Part shown: positions 1 through 12,202 of the stretch, in pieces
Position numbering within the stretch: the first letter of the stretch is position 1
How the letters are laid out: each line of letters opens with the position of its first letter
Assembly (NCBI GenBank): GCA_021613535.1
Contig: CP075492.1
Location: 11,036,001-11,100,000, forward strand
Length of the DNA stretch: 64,000 bases
Source of the DNA: Adineta vaga
Taxonomy: Eukaryota; Rotifera
Direction: 5' to 3'
Notes under the pieces: generated by a model
Told to the model about the DNA's origin: nothing
Seen by the model: the letters and a program-made list of their open reading frames with translations, nothing else
Database searches by the model: none
Position numbers and translations under genes: made by a program

Positions 1-847
1 ATTTTCTTGTTAGACCAACTCTCTTCTCTTTTTTCCTTTCTGTTCTATATTCTTTTTTTCTCTCCGGATGAGAATATTTCTCACTATATAAAGAAACGAC
101 TGGCGTAAAAAAGCATCTGTTAAGAATTAATATCGAACTTTACTCGAACATGTTGTCTACTTCTTAGTTTACTAACAGACATTTTAATTAAAGAGAAAGA
201 CAAATGATAATTATATGTACAGATAGAGATATATCTATCTGTTACTATTATGCAGTCAACCGTAGAGAATGTATGAACTATCAAAATACATGTATAGTTT
301 AATCATCTAGACTCACCCTTGATTTTTCTTGTTTGTCTTCATGATCATATCTATCTTGTCAAGAACATTGATATGATCATATTTTTTTGGATAGATTTAG
401 TAAAATACAATTGTGCCACGCAAAACATAGTGTCCTCGCCGTACATAACTATATTGACTTTTTTAGTAATTATGACACAAATATGTCAACACAAGTGATA
501 TGAATAAAGATAATTTAATAACAGTGTATCCCAATTATAGATCACAAGGTTCGTACATCATTATGAAAACAAATTAATCATCGAAAATAGATAGAAAAAA
601 ACTCGAATAAAATATTCTACTATTTCATATCTTATTGAATATGTAAATCAAAAAAAGTGCTTTTCTCTGACATGAAGTATTCTTATATAGCACTGGAAAA
701 AAAATTCTATTAAGTATTTCATTCAATTCTATTGCTTTATACAAACACGAAAAAAAGAACAGATCAGACAAATACTGATTATGGAATGTTGTATAACAAA
801 AAGAAAAAATAAGAAAAATAAGTTAACACATTCTTCATTTATCCATT
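1..847. other. 3' flank of the Sidekick gene, no gene recognised
   Basis: This AT-rich stretch lies downstream of the Sidekick stop codon. I see no conserved coding segment on either strand. It holds one short perfect inverted repeat, with 11-bp arms at 341-351 and 370-380. Confidence 0.5.
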
Positions 848-3800
848 TCAAAGTGCAAATGATGAACAACCATTAACAGCTGCACGTGAACGTGGAACAT
901 TATTCATTAGAATTGCACCATTAAATGCTACAGTTAAATCTGTTTCATCATCTTCAGGTATCTTATTTGTTAAATGATTATTTGACATATATGTATACAA
1001 TTGTTGAGGTAAAGAATGATACCAAGGATAATCCGTTGTGGATTGATTTTCGTCCGATTTTTGATTATGATTTAAAAGACTTTTTGTACTTGTTAAATCG
1101 TCATAAACAGTTGGAGTAGGAATTGGTCGAGGAGGTGAACGACTGGAAAAATTATTATATAATAGATCACTTAATGCAAGACTATCACGATTTCGTTGAA
1201 TAGTTAATTCTCGATTGATCGGAGTAAGTAATGATGATGCTGTATATAAACTTTGTTTCGATTCTGCAAGGTTTAAATTCGATGATAATGTATTCGTTGA
1301 TTGTAATAATTTTCGTTTTTTCAATTTCATTCGACAACAACAACATGTAATGATAATACAAAATAACATAAGGATAAGAAGAATGAATAAACTTAAAAGA
1401 ATATAGAAGAATAATTGATTTGTTCGTAGAAATGTTTGAATATTTGAAAATACTTTCATTGGATAGAGAAATGATAATGATGATGATGATGATGTTAAAT
1501 TATATTTATAGATTTGACTTGATTCACTCATACCGATATGATTTACAGCAAATATTCGAAGAGAATATTCCATTGAAGTATTACTTAGAAAATGATTTGG
1601 ATTAATATAATAAGAAGATTTGGATGTGCGATCAAGAAATCGCCAATTTTGACCATTATCATTCGATAATTCAATGAGAAAGTATTCCGATTGTATTGAT
1701 GATTTCCATGTAAATTCATTTTGTTTAGTAATAAAAAGATCAAACGGTGGCAAAGGAGCATTTACTTGTGGACCTGTTTGAATGGATTTGAAGATACATG
1801 AACCGCATTGTATAGTACAAGCACATAGAATAAATTCATAGAATTGATAAGGATCTAATTCATCAATATGTAATGAAGTAGTGTTTGGTGATAAAAGTTG
1901 TTTGATAGTTTTCACTCGACTCGAAGAAGTATTTGTAGATGATGAGAATGATAAACGATTATCATAAGTTAAATCGTATGAACGTAGAATACCATTTAAA
2001 GATTTCGGTGGTAGCCAGTCGAGCTGCAACGAAGTAAATGTTATGTAAGAAAATGTTAATTTGTCAATTGGACCAGGTGCTACAAAAGAAATTCAATATA
2101 TTAAAACATCAAGTTCTTTTTGGAACTATGACATACTATCTTCATTTGTTCGTACTAAATCTGCATCATATGTCGGTCCATCTCCATTAATATTGAATAC
2201 ATTTATCATTATTTTATACGTTGTAAAAGGAATCAAATTATTTAACACGAGATTTGAATCATTTGATGAAGCAATATAAGTTTGTTCTTGATTATTATTA
2301 TTCGTTTCATTTTCTGATAACCATCGAATTCGATATCCAATTGATGAAGTTAATCGATTGATCATCCAATTAACAAAGATTTCTGTTGAACTTAAAACAC
2401 TTACATTCAATGATGTGATGGTTAGATCAGTTGGCGCAGACGATTGTATATGAAAATAATGCGCATAGGAAAGTGGACCATCACCTATAGAATTACTCAA
2501 GCAGACATATACAACATAGGTATCATTGATAGATGAATCTGTGCACAGATTAGTCAAATGTATTGAATAATCTTCGGTAATGGAATGAAAACTTTTTTGA
2601 TACGATTGTTCACTTGATATTGATTTGAATAAAACTTTATAACGAGTTGTATTTTCCATAGAATCAAATTTCTTGAAAATAAAAGAAGAATCATCTTTAA
2701 TCATTTCATTCAGATAATCAAAAAAGAAATATCTTACTTTCAGTTGTATATCAAGTTGACACGATTGATTTGTTGATATCGATTCAATTATTGGTTGAAT
2801 CAATGGTACTAAATCAAATAAGGACATTTAAAATGTAGAAGATTCTTTGTTGATATTTACCATTTTGTTTTGTTCGAATAGAATTTGTTGGTCGACTATA
2901 ATCACTTATACCCATATCATTCTGTGATGCTAATCGAAAACGATACTTGGTATTTGGTTTTAAACTAAACAGTAATATTAAAAAATGGCGAATTGTGAAG
3001 AAAATAAAAACAATTGTTTCTCTTCTACTTTTGTATCAATAGTGTTGTTATTTGACCATCAGGTTTATTCAATGGATCATATGGTTTCCATGATGATGAA
3101 TCTTCCTCTTCATATTCGATTAATGTATATCGAATTGGTGCATAATTAAAATCTGAATCTTTACGCCATGTTAAAATCAAATTCGTTGAATTAATCGATG
3201 TTTCAATGATTGTTGGTGGATAAGGAGCAGCCGGTCGATCTGAATGAAAGTTTTGTTTTTATTGAAGAAAATGAAAGATAAAAAATTGTATACCTCGTTT
3301 TTCCATTGTTAATAAACGATTGATACTGTTTTCACCGCAACCAATACGAGTTTTAGCACAAAGAATAAATGTATATGGAGTTGTTTTCTCCAAATCTATA
3401 GAGTACATGACAAATATTTTTTTATCACTACACGACGAATGAAATATTTACTTACTTTCTGCTAGATAAGAATTACTTGTATTTGTTAAATTATCAATTT
3501 CAATTCGTGTTTGTTCATCGTCTGATCGCCAATATATAAGTTTATATCCAATTAGAATTCCATTCAATTTCGATGGTTGTTGCCAGATCATTCGTGCAGA
3601 CCAATGATCAACATCAGGAAAGAAGACTTCAGTTGGTTTCGATGGAACTGTAAAGAAATTTTAGTTAAGAACATTTCATAAAATAAAACTGTAGAACATA
3701 CCATTTTCATCTGTAGTGAATACAATCGAATCACTGTATGGACCACATCCACTTGATGTACAAGCACTTATTGCACACGAATACTTCGTATAACCATCGA

Positions 3801-6800
3801 GATTATTCAAAATATAAATGATAGATGAACTATTGTCAAAATGATCAGTGGTAAATGTCGATTGAGGCGATAAGAATGGAAAGTACATAATCTAAAGGAT
3901 TAGTTAATTAGAATTATCTTTTCGAAAACAATTAAATTTACTTTATAATTAGTAATAAAACCACCTTGATCAATGAATTTCAATGAAGTCCAATGAAGTT
4001 TTACAGATGATCCATTTATTGATTCAACACGAATGTTTAACGGAGGAGCAAGAGGTACTAAAATTTCATGTAAACAAAAGTCAAAAGATCCGATGTTATT
4101 GTACTTTACTAACCACTTTCAAATGTTGTTTCCATTGTTTCAATCGAATTTAAACTGGTACCAATACTATTAAATGTACGTAATCGAATTGAGAACAATG
4201 TATTTGATGGTGATAAATTATTAAAGATAAATTCCGTTGTAGATGGATCTTCAATTTTAATTTCATTTATTCTTGAATCATTGATCGAAATAATATAACC
4301 CGTATCTTTTCCGATCGATGATACAGAATTCCATTCATTTGTTGGTATTGGCTAGATGAAAAAAATTCACTTAAAGTTTTTCAATTCAGTTCTTTGAGAA
4401 AACAAAACTTACCATCCATCGAACTCGAATAGCACTTGAATTCATTGCTTGTGCTAATAATATATGTGGTACACCTGATGGTACATCTGGTTTTGTTCGA
4501 AAGAAATCTGTTGGAGTACTTGTATTACTTATACCTTTAACATTCACTGCTGACATTCGTATTCGATATAATTGAGAGGGATGTAAATCATGAAGATTTA
4601 TTGTTGATTGTTCCATATTGAAAGACTAGGAAAAGTAAATTAATTAGAACATTTATTTTGTTCGATAGGAAATAATAAATCTTTTTACTTGAAAAATTTC
4701 CCATTGAGAATTGTTACTTTTCATTTGAATTTCGACAATATATCGAAGAATATTTGTTTTACCTGTATAACCTTGAGAAAATTTGATTATTGCTGAACGT
4801 TTATCAATAGAAATAACTTCCAAATTCGTTGGTGGTGATGGCATTTCCGGTGGATAACCTGATTCAATAGATGCTGAACGTTTTAATCCAAAACCTTTTC
4901 TTGTCTTTGCTCGAACACTTATTGTATACCATGTTGTTGCTGAGAGATTAGTGATTTTATACGTTGTTAATTCAGGTTTAATTTCAATTATTGAACGATC
5001 AGGTATAGTTGATTTTGTATTATTAAATTGATGCCATTCAAGTTCATAACCAACGAGATCACCATTGATTTCAAGTGGTTCTTGCCAACTAATATCCAAT
5101 GATGTGTCGTATACATTTGAAAATGTTAAATTTTCTACTTGATCCGGTACTAGAAAAAAAGTAAAATAGTTCTTTTCGAATATTCTTATATCAAAGATAA
5201 ACAATCTGAAAATTGATGAATTACTACATACCATCTTCAAGTGTTCGAACATAAACTATTGGCGATGACCATGGTCCATTGCCAATTTTCGTCGCACAAT
5301 TAATTTTCAACGAATAATTTGTATATTTTTTTAATGCACCAATAATCAACTGATACATTTCGATAGGTTTAGCTTGTTGTTCTTGATACAATGTAATATT
5401 TCGATTTAAATCAACTAGTTCAATCTATAAAAATAGATAAATGTGAATTTTGAATTTTGAATTTTGAATTTATTTTCACGTGATCATACTTTAAATGAAT
5501 TGAGAATTCCATTGATATGTGAGGATGATGGACCTTGCCATTTCATAAGAATTGCTGTCGAATTTATTGGTTCGTATTGTATGATGGTTGGTGCACGACT
5601 TGGTACACCTTCAAGTGTACGAACTTTAACAATTTCACTTGCGGGACCAATGCCAACATTGTTAACGACAGAAACTGTTATCAAATAGGATTCCCATGTC
5701 ATTAAATCTACAAAAGAAATGGATTACGTCATCATTTTTCAATGGTTATTTAAATATTCGAACCTTTTAAAATATAGGATTGAACAGAGGCATTGACGCG
5801 AATAGATTTCCAATTTAAATGTGGATAATTCAATGCATAATTGATATTATAACCAATAAGTTGTCCATTAATACTCGTTTCAATTGGTTTTGTATATTCA
5901 ATTAATACCGATGTTGAATCACGAGAAGTAGCTGTTAATGATTTGACAGTACCACTCGGAACTAAATCAAATAAGAATAGGTATGTTCTATATATGGAAT
6001 GAATAATCTTACTTTCTTCTGGTAATGTAATATTATTACTAGGAGAACTAATTTGTCCTTCTCCTAATTGATTCCATGCTGATAATCGAAAACGATACGT
6101 TGTAAATGGTCGAAGATGACGTATTAATGTCCACGTTTTTGTTTGATTTTTTTCGATATTAATATCTTCCTTATTTTGCCAACCAAGATCATCATATCCG
6201 TTGTTATCCGATGAAGATGAATCTTTCATTTGAATTGTATAACGTTCAATAGGTATGTTTCCATCAAAATTTGGTATCCAAGTTAAATTTACAGCAACTG
6301 ATTTACTTATAGAATCATTAACCAGTAAACCTCGAACAAATGTTGGTGGCCATGGTAATTCTATTGTTAATATCAAAGTTTTATGTAAGAGAACATTCGA
6401 ATATTGAGCTACTTACCGATAATTGTAACTTCAGTTGTACGACTATCATTACCAGCTTCCGACTCAACAGTACAAGTATAATTACCCTAAAAGCATCATG
6501 TACGAATGTCTTATCATGTAAGATGCGAGGATAAGTAGTGTTTATTTCCTATGATTCGTCTTTCAGTGAATGTATTACATGTATGGAAATATGACTTTCA
6601 GCGGAACAACATCTTGATTCTGGGAGTATTACTAAGTAATACGATGTTTTTTAATTACACATGAGAAATATTTATAAACATAGAGAGTTTTGTATTGAAT
6701 ACAAGATAATTTTCTACGCTTTAGCGAAGGTGATTATTAGTGTTCAATGTGGACAAATTGTTTTCGTTACGGTCATGGTCATGACACACGACCTCATTGT

Positions 6801-8970
6801 TGAGAATCATCAAAATTGTCATTTATGATCGACACGCGTGTCTTATTGATGTATATCTTATTCACCGAATCATGAAATTTTAATAATGCTAAAGACTGAA
6901 ATTGTACGAAAAACTATTTTGAACGTTTCAATACCTTTCTTAAACTACTATATATCATGGCAATATTTATTTTTTGATTTCTATACATACCGTATCTTGA
7001 TTTTGTGGTGTATCAATAACAATTGTACTTTCATTGTAAAATCGATTATGTGATATTGGCTGATTCGAATTAAAATACCAATGAATTCTTTTTGCTATAT
7101 CTTCTTCACTAAAGACATGACAAACAAGTACTAATGATTGTGCTTTAATAATTTTCATTGTTTGTGGTAATGATATAATTCTTGTACGTCCTGAAAGATA
7201 TCCATGTCAAGATCAACAAACATTCCTCTTTATTTTTCCAGGCTACTTACGTCGCACAAGTAACGTTGTACGAGCATGTGCTGATCCGAGAATATTTTGT
7301 GCCACACATTCATATGCCCCTGAATCATTTCGCATTGTGCTGAAGATCGACATGGTACCAGTTCGATTATCTACACGAAATCTATTATCAAGATTAGATA
7401 AGAGAATTCGTTCATTATCATTGGAATTCACTAAAATAAAAAGTGATGTTCATATGAGAAACAAAAGTTTCATCTTACATCTGAACCAAGTTATATTTGG
7501 TAAAGGTGATCCATTTACTGTACATGTTAATTGAACATCAGTACCATTGAAAACAATTAAATCTTTACCAACAGTTACCGTTGGTGGTTCACCTATAAAA
7601 TCTTTCTATTTCAAAACTGAATGATGAGGGAAAAAAACGGTACTGACTTTTGATTTTTAACCATGTTGAACGCGTATCTTCGCCAACATCATTACTTAGA
7701 AAACATTGATACATGCCTTGATCATTCCATTCAATACTATTCAATATCAATTGATTTTCAGATAATTGAATTCTACAAAAAATTCCTTAATAAATCTATT
7801 TCTTATTCATTTTCTTTTTACTTTGAAGATTGATTCGTTAAACGAACAGCATTTTTATACCAAGTTACATTTACACCAGTCGAAATCGATGTTCCATCAC
7901 ATGTAAAAACAATCTTTTCTTGAAGATCAACATTTTGAATAAGTGGAAAATTCGTCGATATAATTGGTACACCTATTTCGTATTCAATAGTACATTATTT
8001 CTTTCGCAAAAAAATGTTTACCTCGAACAATTAAATTCGCACTGGCATTAAGAAACTGTTCACTATTTCGTAAACGAATATGGCAAGAATAAATGCCTTG
8101 ATCATCAGCAATAATTCCCCGAACTTCAAGTGTTCGATTATATGGACCAATATGAAATCGACCATTCGTTTGATCAATTAAAACGGAATTTTTTTGCCAA
8201 ATGATTTCAATTGAATTACTTGGCCTAAAATTAGACAAAACGTGATTATTTCCATCTCGTTTTGAACTTAACCTACCCAGCATTTGCAACACATTCAAAT
8301 GATTTAATAGCATCACCAATCGTTGCTAATTGATCAGTTGGTTTAACAATAAATTCTAATGTTGGTTGAAGAAACTGAGTTTTTCTTCGATTAATTTGTA
8401 AACGATAATCAGGTGATTGTTTTGTCCCTCCGACAAAAATATTTTCTACGACAGCAAAATAAATCTTTTCATCTTGATAATCCGTATTCAATATGACTAA
8501 ATTATGTGTTGTTGTAATGAAATATTTTTCATTTATAATAATACGTATATTATCTCGTGATGATGAACTACTTTTCATAAACCATTGTACACTTGGTTCA
8601 GGTGATGAACTAATCATTGGTAGTTGTAAACTAACAGCATCCGATTCATAAACATTAACAAATTGATCGCGTTGATCATTTTTAAAACCATCGAAATACC
8701 AGATAGTTAAACGTGCTGCTTTACTTGCAACAATTCCGACGTCATTCTTCGCTAAACATCGATATGAACCTTGATCTTCTTTTTTAGCTGAAGGAATTTC
8801 GAAATAACTTAATGAAGAAAAATTTGTTGTTAAATTTTCCCATTCACGTAACCACATATACATCGGAGGTGGATAACCGATTGCATTACATGTGAATACT
8901 TTTCGTGAACCTAATGGAACATCATTATCACTTGATTCACGTAGAATTATTGGTGCTTGCAATTGTTCAC
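848..8970 (-). CDS. SDK: Sidekick-type cell adhesion receptor (6 Ig + 13 FN3), 5' end missing
   Basis: Homophilic immunoglobulin-superfamily adhesion protein at the cell surface; vertebrate and insect relatives act in synaptic layer matching and at cell vertices. Reading 5' to 3', I count six Ig domains (about 8960 to 6430; cysteine pairs such as FTCNAIG and YRCLAKN) and then thirteen FN3 repeats (about 6370 to 1560), the exact Sidekick plan. One membrane helix follows (about 1440-1360, FFYILLSLFILLILMLF, then CCCC). The cytoplasmic tail carries SRSPPRPIPTP, matching the RSPPRPSP block of vertebrate SDK, and ends in GCSSFAL. More than fifteen short GT-AG introns interrupt it. The most 5' exon opens at an acceptor at 8971-8972 in phase 1 and has no ATG, so a signal-peptide exon lies upstream and was not found. 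The family call is firm; the SDK1/SDK2 distinction does not apply outside vertebrates. Confidence 0.9.
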
Positions 8971-10183
8971 CTATATAGACAAAGAGAAATTAGTGATGTT
9001 ATTCAAAACAATTCGTTTGTCTTACTGGAAATTGAAACAAAGAAAATATATACAAGACAAAACGATTTGAAGAACATAGGAAAGATATGTACATTCGATT
9101 GATGAGAATATCTTAAAAAAGAATAGAAGTAAATTTCATTTCAATAAGTGACAGTTGACCGACCGTTGACACCTTTGAAAGGTATAAATTTATGATTCAT
9201 TCAAGTGACCAATGACCGCTTTTCGTTGGTTGACCATCGCCATCTTGCACTTGTCACATCCTCTTTCCTCTATACTTTCATTTGTCTCGGTAGATATATA
9301 TACAATCGTCGTCGAAAATGTATAAACATAAGAGAATTCGATGTATAGCATTATTTGCAAAGAACGATCACTGTTATAAGAAAATTGAATGAAGAGACTT
9401 TGATTTACTTTTCGAAATTTTTTGAATGTTCGATGCGCGAACGCAACGAACGGGCAAAAATTATCTACAATCGTACACGTTTGTACTTCGTAAAGCACAT
9501 ACGTGAAAGAAGATTGCTTGAGTATCTTCTGTAGAGGAGAAGGTAAGATAATTCGTTCAATTCGGACCTCGAAAAGAAGTCGTATAACTTGAACGAAGGT
9601 TTGAATTTGCTAGATTTGAGTATAGATAATATACAGGTTAAGGTAGCAAAATTTTCATAGTTAACGACTCGATTATGTTTGTTTCTTCTCGTTTGAAATG
9701 ACTCAGATACCTTCCTTTCATCGTAATTACTCAAGTTGATATAAAAGAGAAGAAATAAATTATTATGATTACATAAAAATGTTGATTGTGCCAAGCTAAG
9801 TTTTATGCTTGTTTAGTCATATATCTAAAACACGTTGAAGTACTATAAACACAAGACACTATCAAACTCAAAAGATTTCAGAAGAAACAGAGGTCGCTGA
9901 TTTATATCTACACGTACGAAACAAAACACACCTTCCTTTCATTTACCCAATGACTTTCTTTGAAAAAGTATGCAAGTAATCGCATTATTATCAAAACTAA
10001 TCTCATGTTTATATTGAATTCATCAAAAATATTGCATTGTAATTGGCAGTTGTTCTATATGTCATATGATGTATGAAGCATACTTTTCTAGATAAGAGAC
10101 ACTATCGAACTGTTATCAAATTCAAAACTGTAAAGGTCATTTTCGAACGACATATTCTGAAAATATATTCATTATAGATTGAG
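8971..10183. other. divergent intergenic region between Sidekick and PHYH
   Basis: About 1.2 kb between head-to-head genes. It should contain the missing Sidekick first exon (signal peptide, ending in phase 1) or part of a longer first intron, but no convincing signal-peptide exon was seen. Small open frames at 9190-9794 on the minus strand have no recognisable content. Confidence 0.4.
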
Positions 10184-11459
10184 ATGTCTGCTCAACGGTT
10201 GGAAACAATCGGTCGACATATTCGACTGAGCACACAATATGTAAGCTGAAGAAGATTTGAAAAGTTATTTGACTTGAAATTTTGTGTATATTTCAGAAAA
10301 ACGGAGTACACTCTTCGGACTATCGTTTTACATTGCCAAATGGAATATTAACAGATGAACAACGTGAATTTTATGAAAAAAATGGTTTTATCGTAATTCG
10401 AAATTTAGTTAAACCGGAAACCCTCGAACGATTTCGGTGAATAGAAACTATTTATCGTTTTACAGATATATATTCTTTTTTTTCCTAGACAACGTTTTCA
10501 AGATGTTTGTACAGGTAAAGTTCAAACATTTGGTATGACAATAATGAAAGATATTGCAATTGCTAAATCGGAATTCGCTGATGGAGAAAAAGCAATAACA
10601 AAAATTCAAGATTTTGTTTTGGATGATGAATTATTTCAATATTGTTGTTTACCAGATATTGTTAAATATGTAGAAAATTTTACTGGTCCAAATATCATGG
10701 CTATGCATACAATGGTAAACTAGTTAAATAGATGTCGATCATGAAAGTATGAGGTTTTCTTCTTAGTTGATTAATAAACCACCAGATCCGGGTACTCAAA
10801 CATCACGTCATCCACTTCATCAAGATTTGTATTATTTTCCATTTCGATCTGCTGATCGAATTGTTTGTGCATGGACAGCAATGGAACATATACATCGTGG
10901 AAATGGTTGTCTGGTTGTTCTACCTGGTACTCATAAAGGCGAACTTTTAGAACATGGCTATCCAAAATGGGAGGTACCAAAGAATGATTTCTTGTCTATA
11001 TAATTGTTACATTTGTTTAGGGTGGTGTAAATAAAATGTATCATGGCATTCAAACTTTTGATCCAAATGCTGAACGTATACATTTAGAAATGTGGACAGG
11101 TGATACTGTTTTCTTTCATCCATTATTGATTCATGGTAGTGGTACTAATCGAACAGAAGGTTTTCGAAAAGTATGATCTCTTTGTTTTTTTTTCATATGA
11201 AATAATGCGATTTTTATCTTAGGCTATTTCCTGTCATTATGCAGGTTCTGAATGTGAATATATTGATTGTGGTGATGTACAAGATTTAATTTCGAAAGAA
11301 GTAACAGCTATATTTAAAAAACGTACAGGTATTGAAGATGCTCGTTTCGATGTAAGATTTCTTTTTTCTCCATTTATATATATGGCTATGCCCTTTGTTA
11401 TATAGGATGTTTGGAAAGTTAAAAGTCGACTTGTAAAAGGTGAACGAATTAATTTATAA
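10184..11459 (+). CDS. PHYH: phytanoyl-CoA dioxygenase, peroxisomal
   Basis: Fe(II)/2-oxoglutarate dioxygenase that 2-hydroxylates phytanoyl-CoA at the start of peroxisomal alpha-oxidation of branched-chain fatty acids. Seven exons: 10184-10240, 10298-10436, 10489-10714, 10767-10973, 11021-11170, 11223-11351, 11406-11459, all GT-AG. The iron ligands are visible as HQD in [12 protein letters not shown] and the distal His in [10 protein letters not shown]; the following GFRKAISCHYA carries the conserved Arg of the 2-oxoglutarate site. The N-terminus contains RLETIGRHI, which follows the peroxisomal PTS2 pattern (R-L-x5-H) except that the last residue is Ile instead of Leu/Ala. Human PHYH also uses an N-terminal PTS2. 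The ATG is 6 nt after an acceptor-like AG (10176-10177). An AATAAA lies at 11534, about 75 nt past the stop. Confidence 0.95.
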
Positions 11460-12202
11460 AACTCTATTTTCTTTTATTGTTACTTTTCTTAATACTGTGA
11501 TTTTTCGTTCTTTTCATAAAAAGAATATACGACAATAAAAGATAGACGTTGATGATTGATGAATCATCCTTTTCTTCGCTTTCTATTTCTCTTTCGTTGC
11601 ACTGTTCTACTGTGCAATTTTTGTGGATGATGAAAGTATATAAACGAATGAATGACAAGACGAAAAGCATACTTACCTGCCACGGAAGCATTCACGATCA
11701 TGAACGTGAATACTCCAGGTTGAGGCGCGAGCATTGCACATCGCTCCCGTTGACGCCTGCGAAAAGTCCACATCGGGCTTTCTCGAGTGGATAATTTGTT
11801 CCGCGGTCACATGCGTTCGCGCATTGACCATTCCATAGAAATGCAAATGAAATCATTTTACTTCTATACAGTATGTATTCCTCTGAACATTTCTGATAAA
11901 AACAGGCTCGTATCAAAGAGAAGTTAATCTGTTATATTTCACATCATATTTATGGTATAGTCGGAAGATCGAATAAGCACATTAAATATCATCGTGATTG
12001 TAATCACGTTTTTTTTTAATATATTATATGTCGTTTATTATGAAAAAAAAAGTTCTTGCGTAGTTAATAAATCATGAGAGACAGAAAAAAACACATGTTG
12101 ATTTTTTTTGCTATAAGAATTGGTGTTTCCTACTGTGATGAGATAATAAAGCAAAAAAGAAAAAGACCATGAGAATGGTTTGTCTAGGTTTTATGTTTGA
12201 TT
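11460..12202. other. convergent 3' intergenic region, PHYH/UBR
   Basis: 3' flanks of two convergent genes, with T- and A-rich runs and a PHYH poly(A) signal near 11534. The short open frames at 11549-11916 overlap each other on both strands and show no family resemblance, so none is annotated. Confidence 0.5.

Noticed and set aside
5440-5475. Four-fold GAATTTT repeat
   Set aside because: Short simple repeat within a Sidekick intron, no further structure.
9190-9794. Minus-strand open frames that might be the missing Sidekick signal-peptide exon
   Set aside because: They start at non-ATG codons or lack a signal-peptide core, and no phase-1 donor fits the acceptor at 8971.
11549-11916. Overlapping open frames on both strands downstream of PHYH
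   Set aside because: No family resemblance and mutual overlap; probably untranslated sequence.
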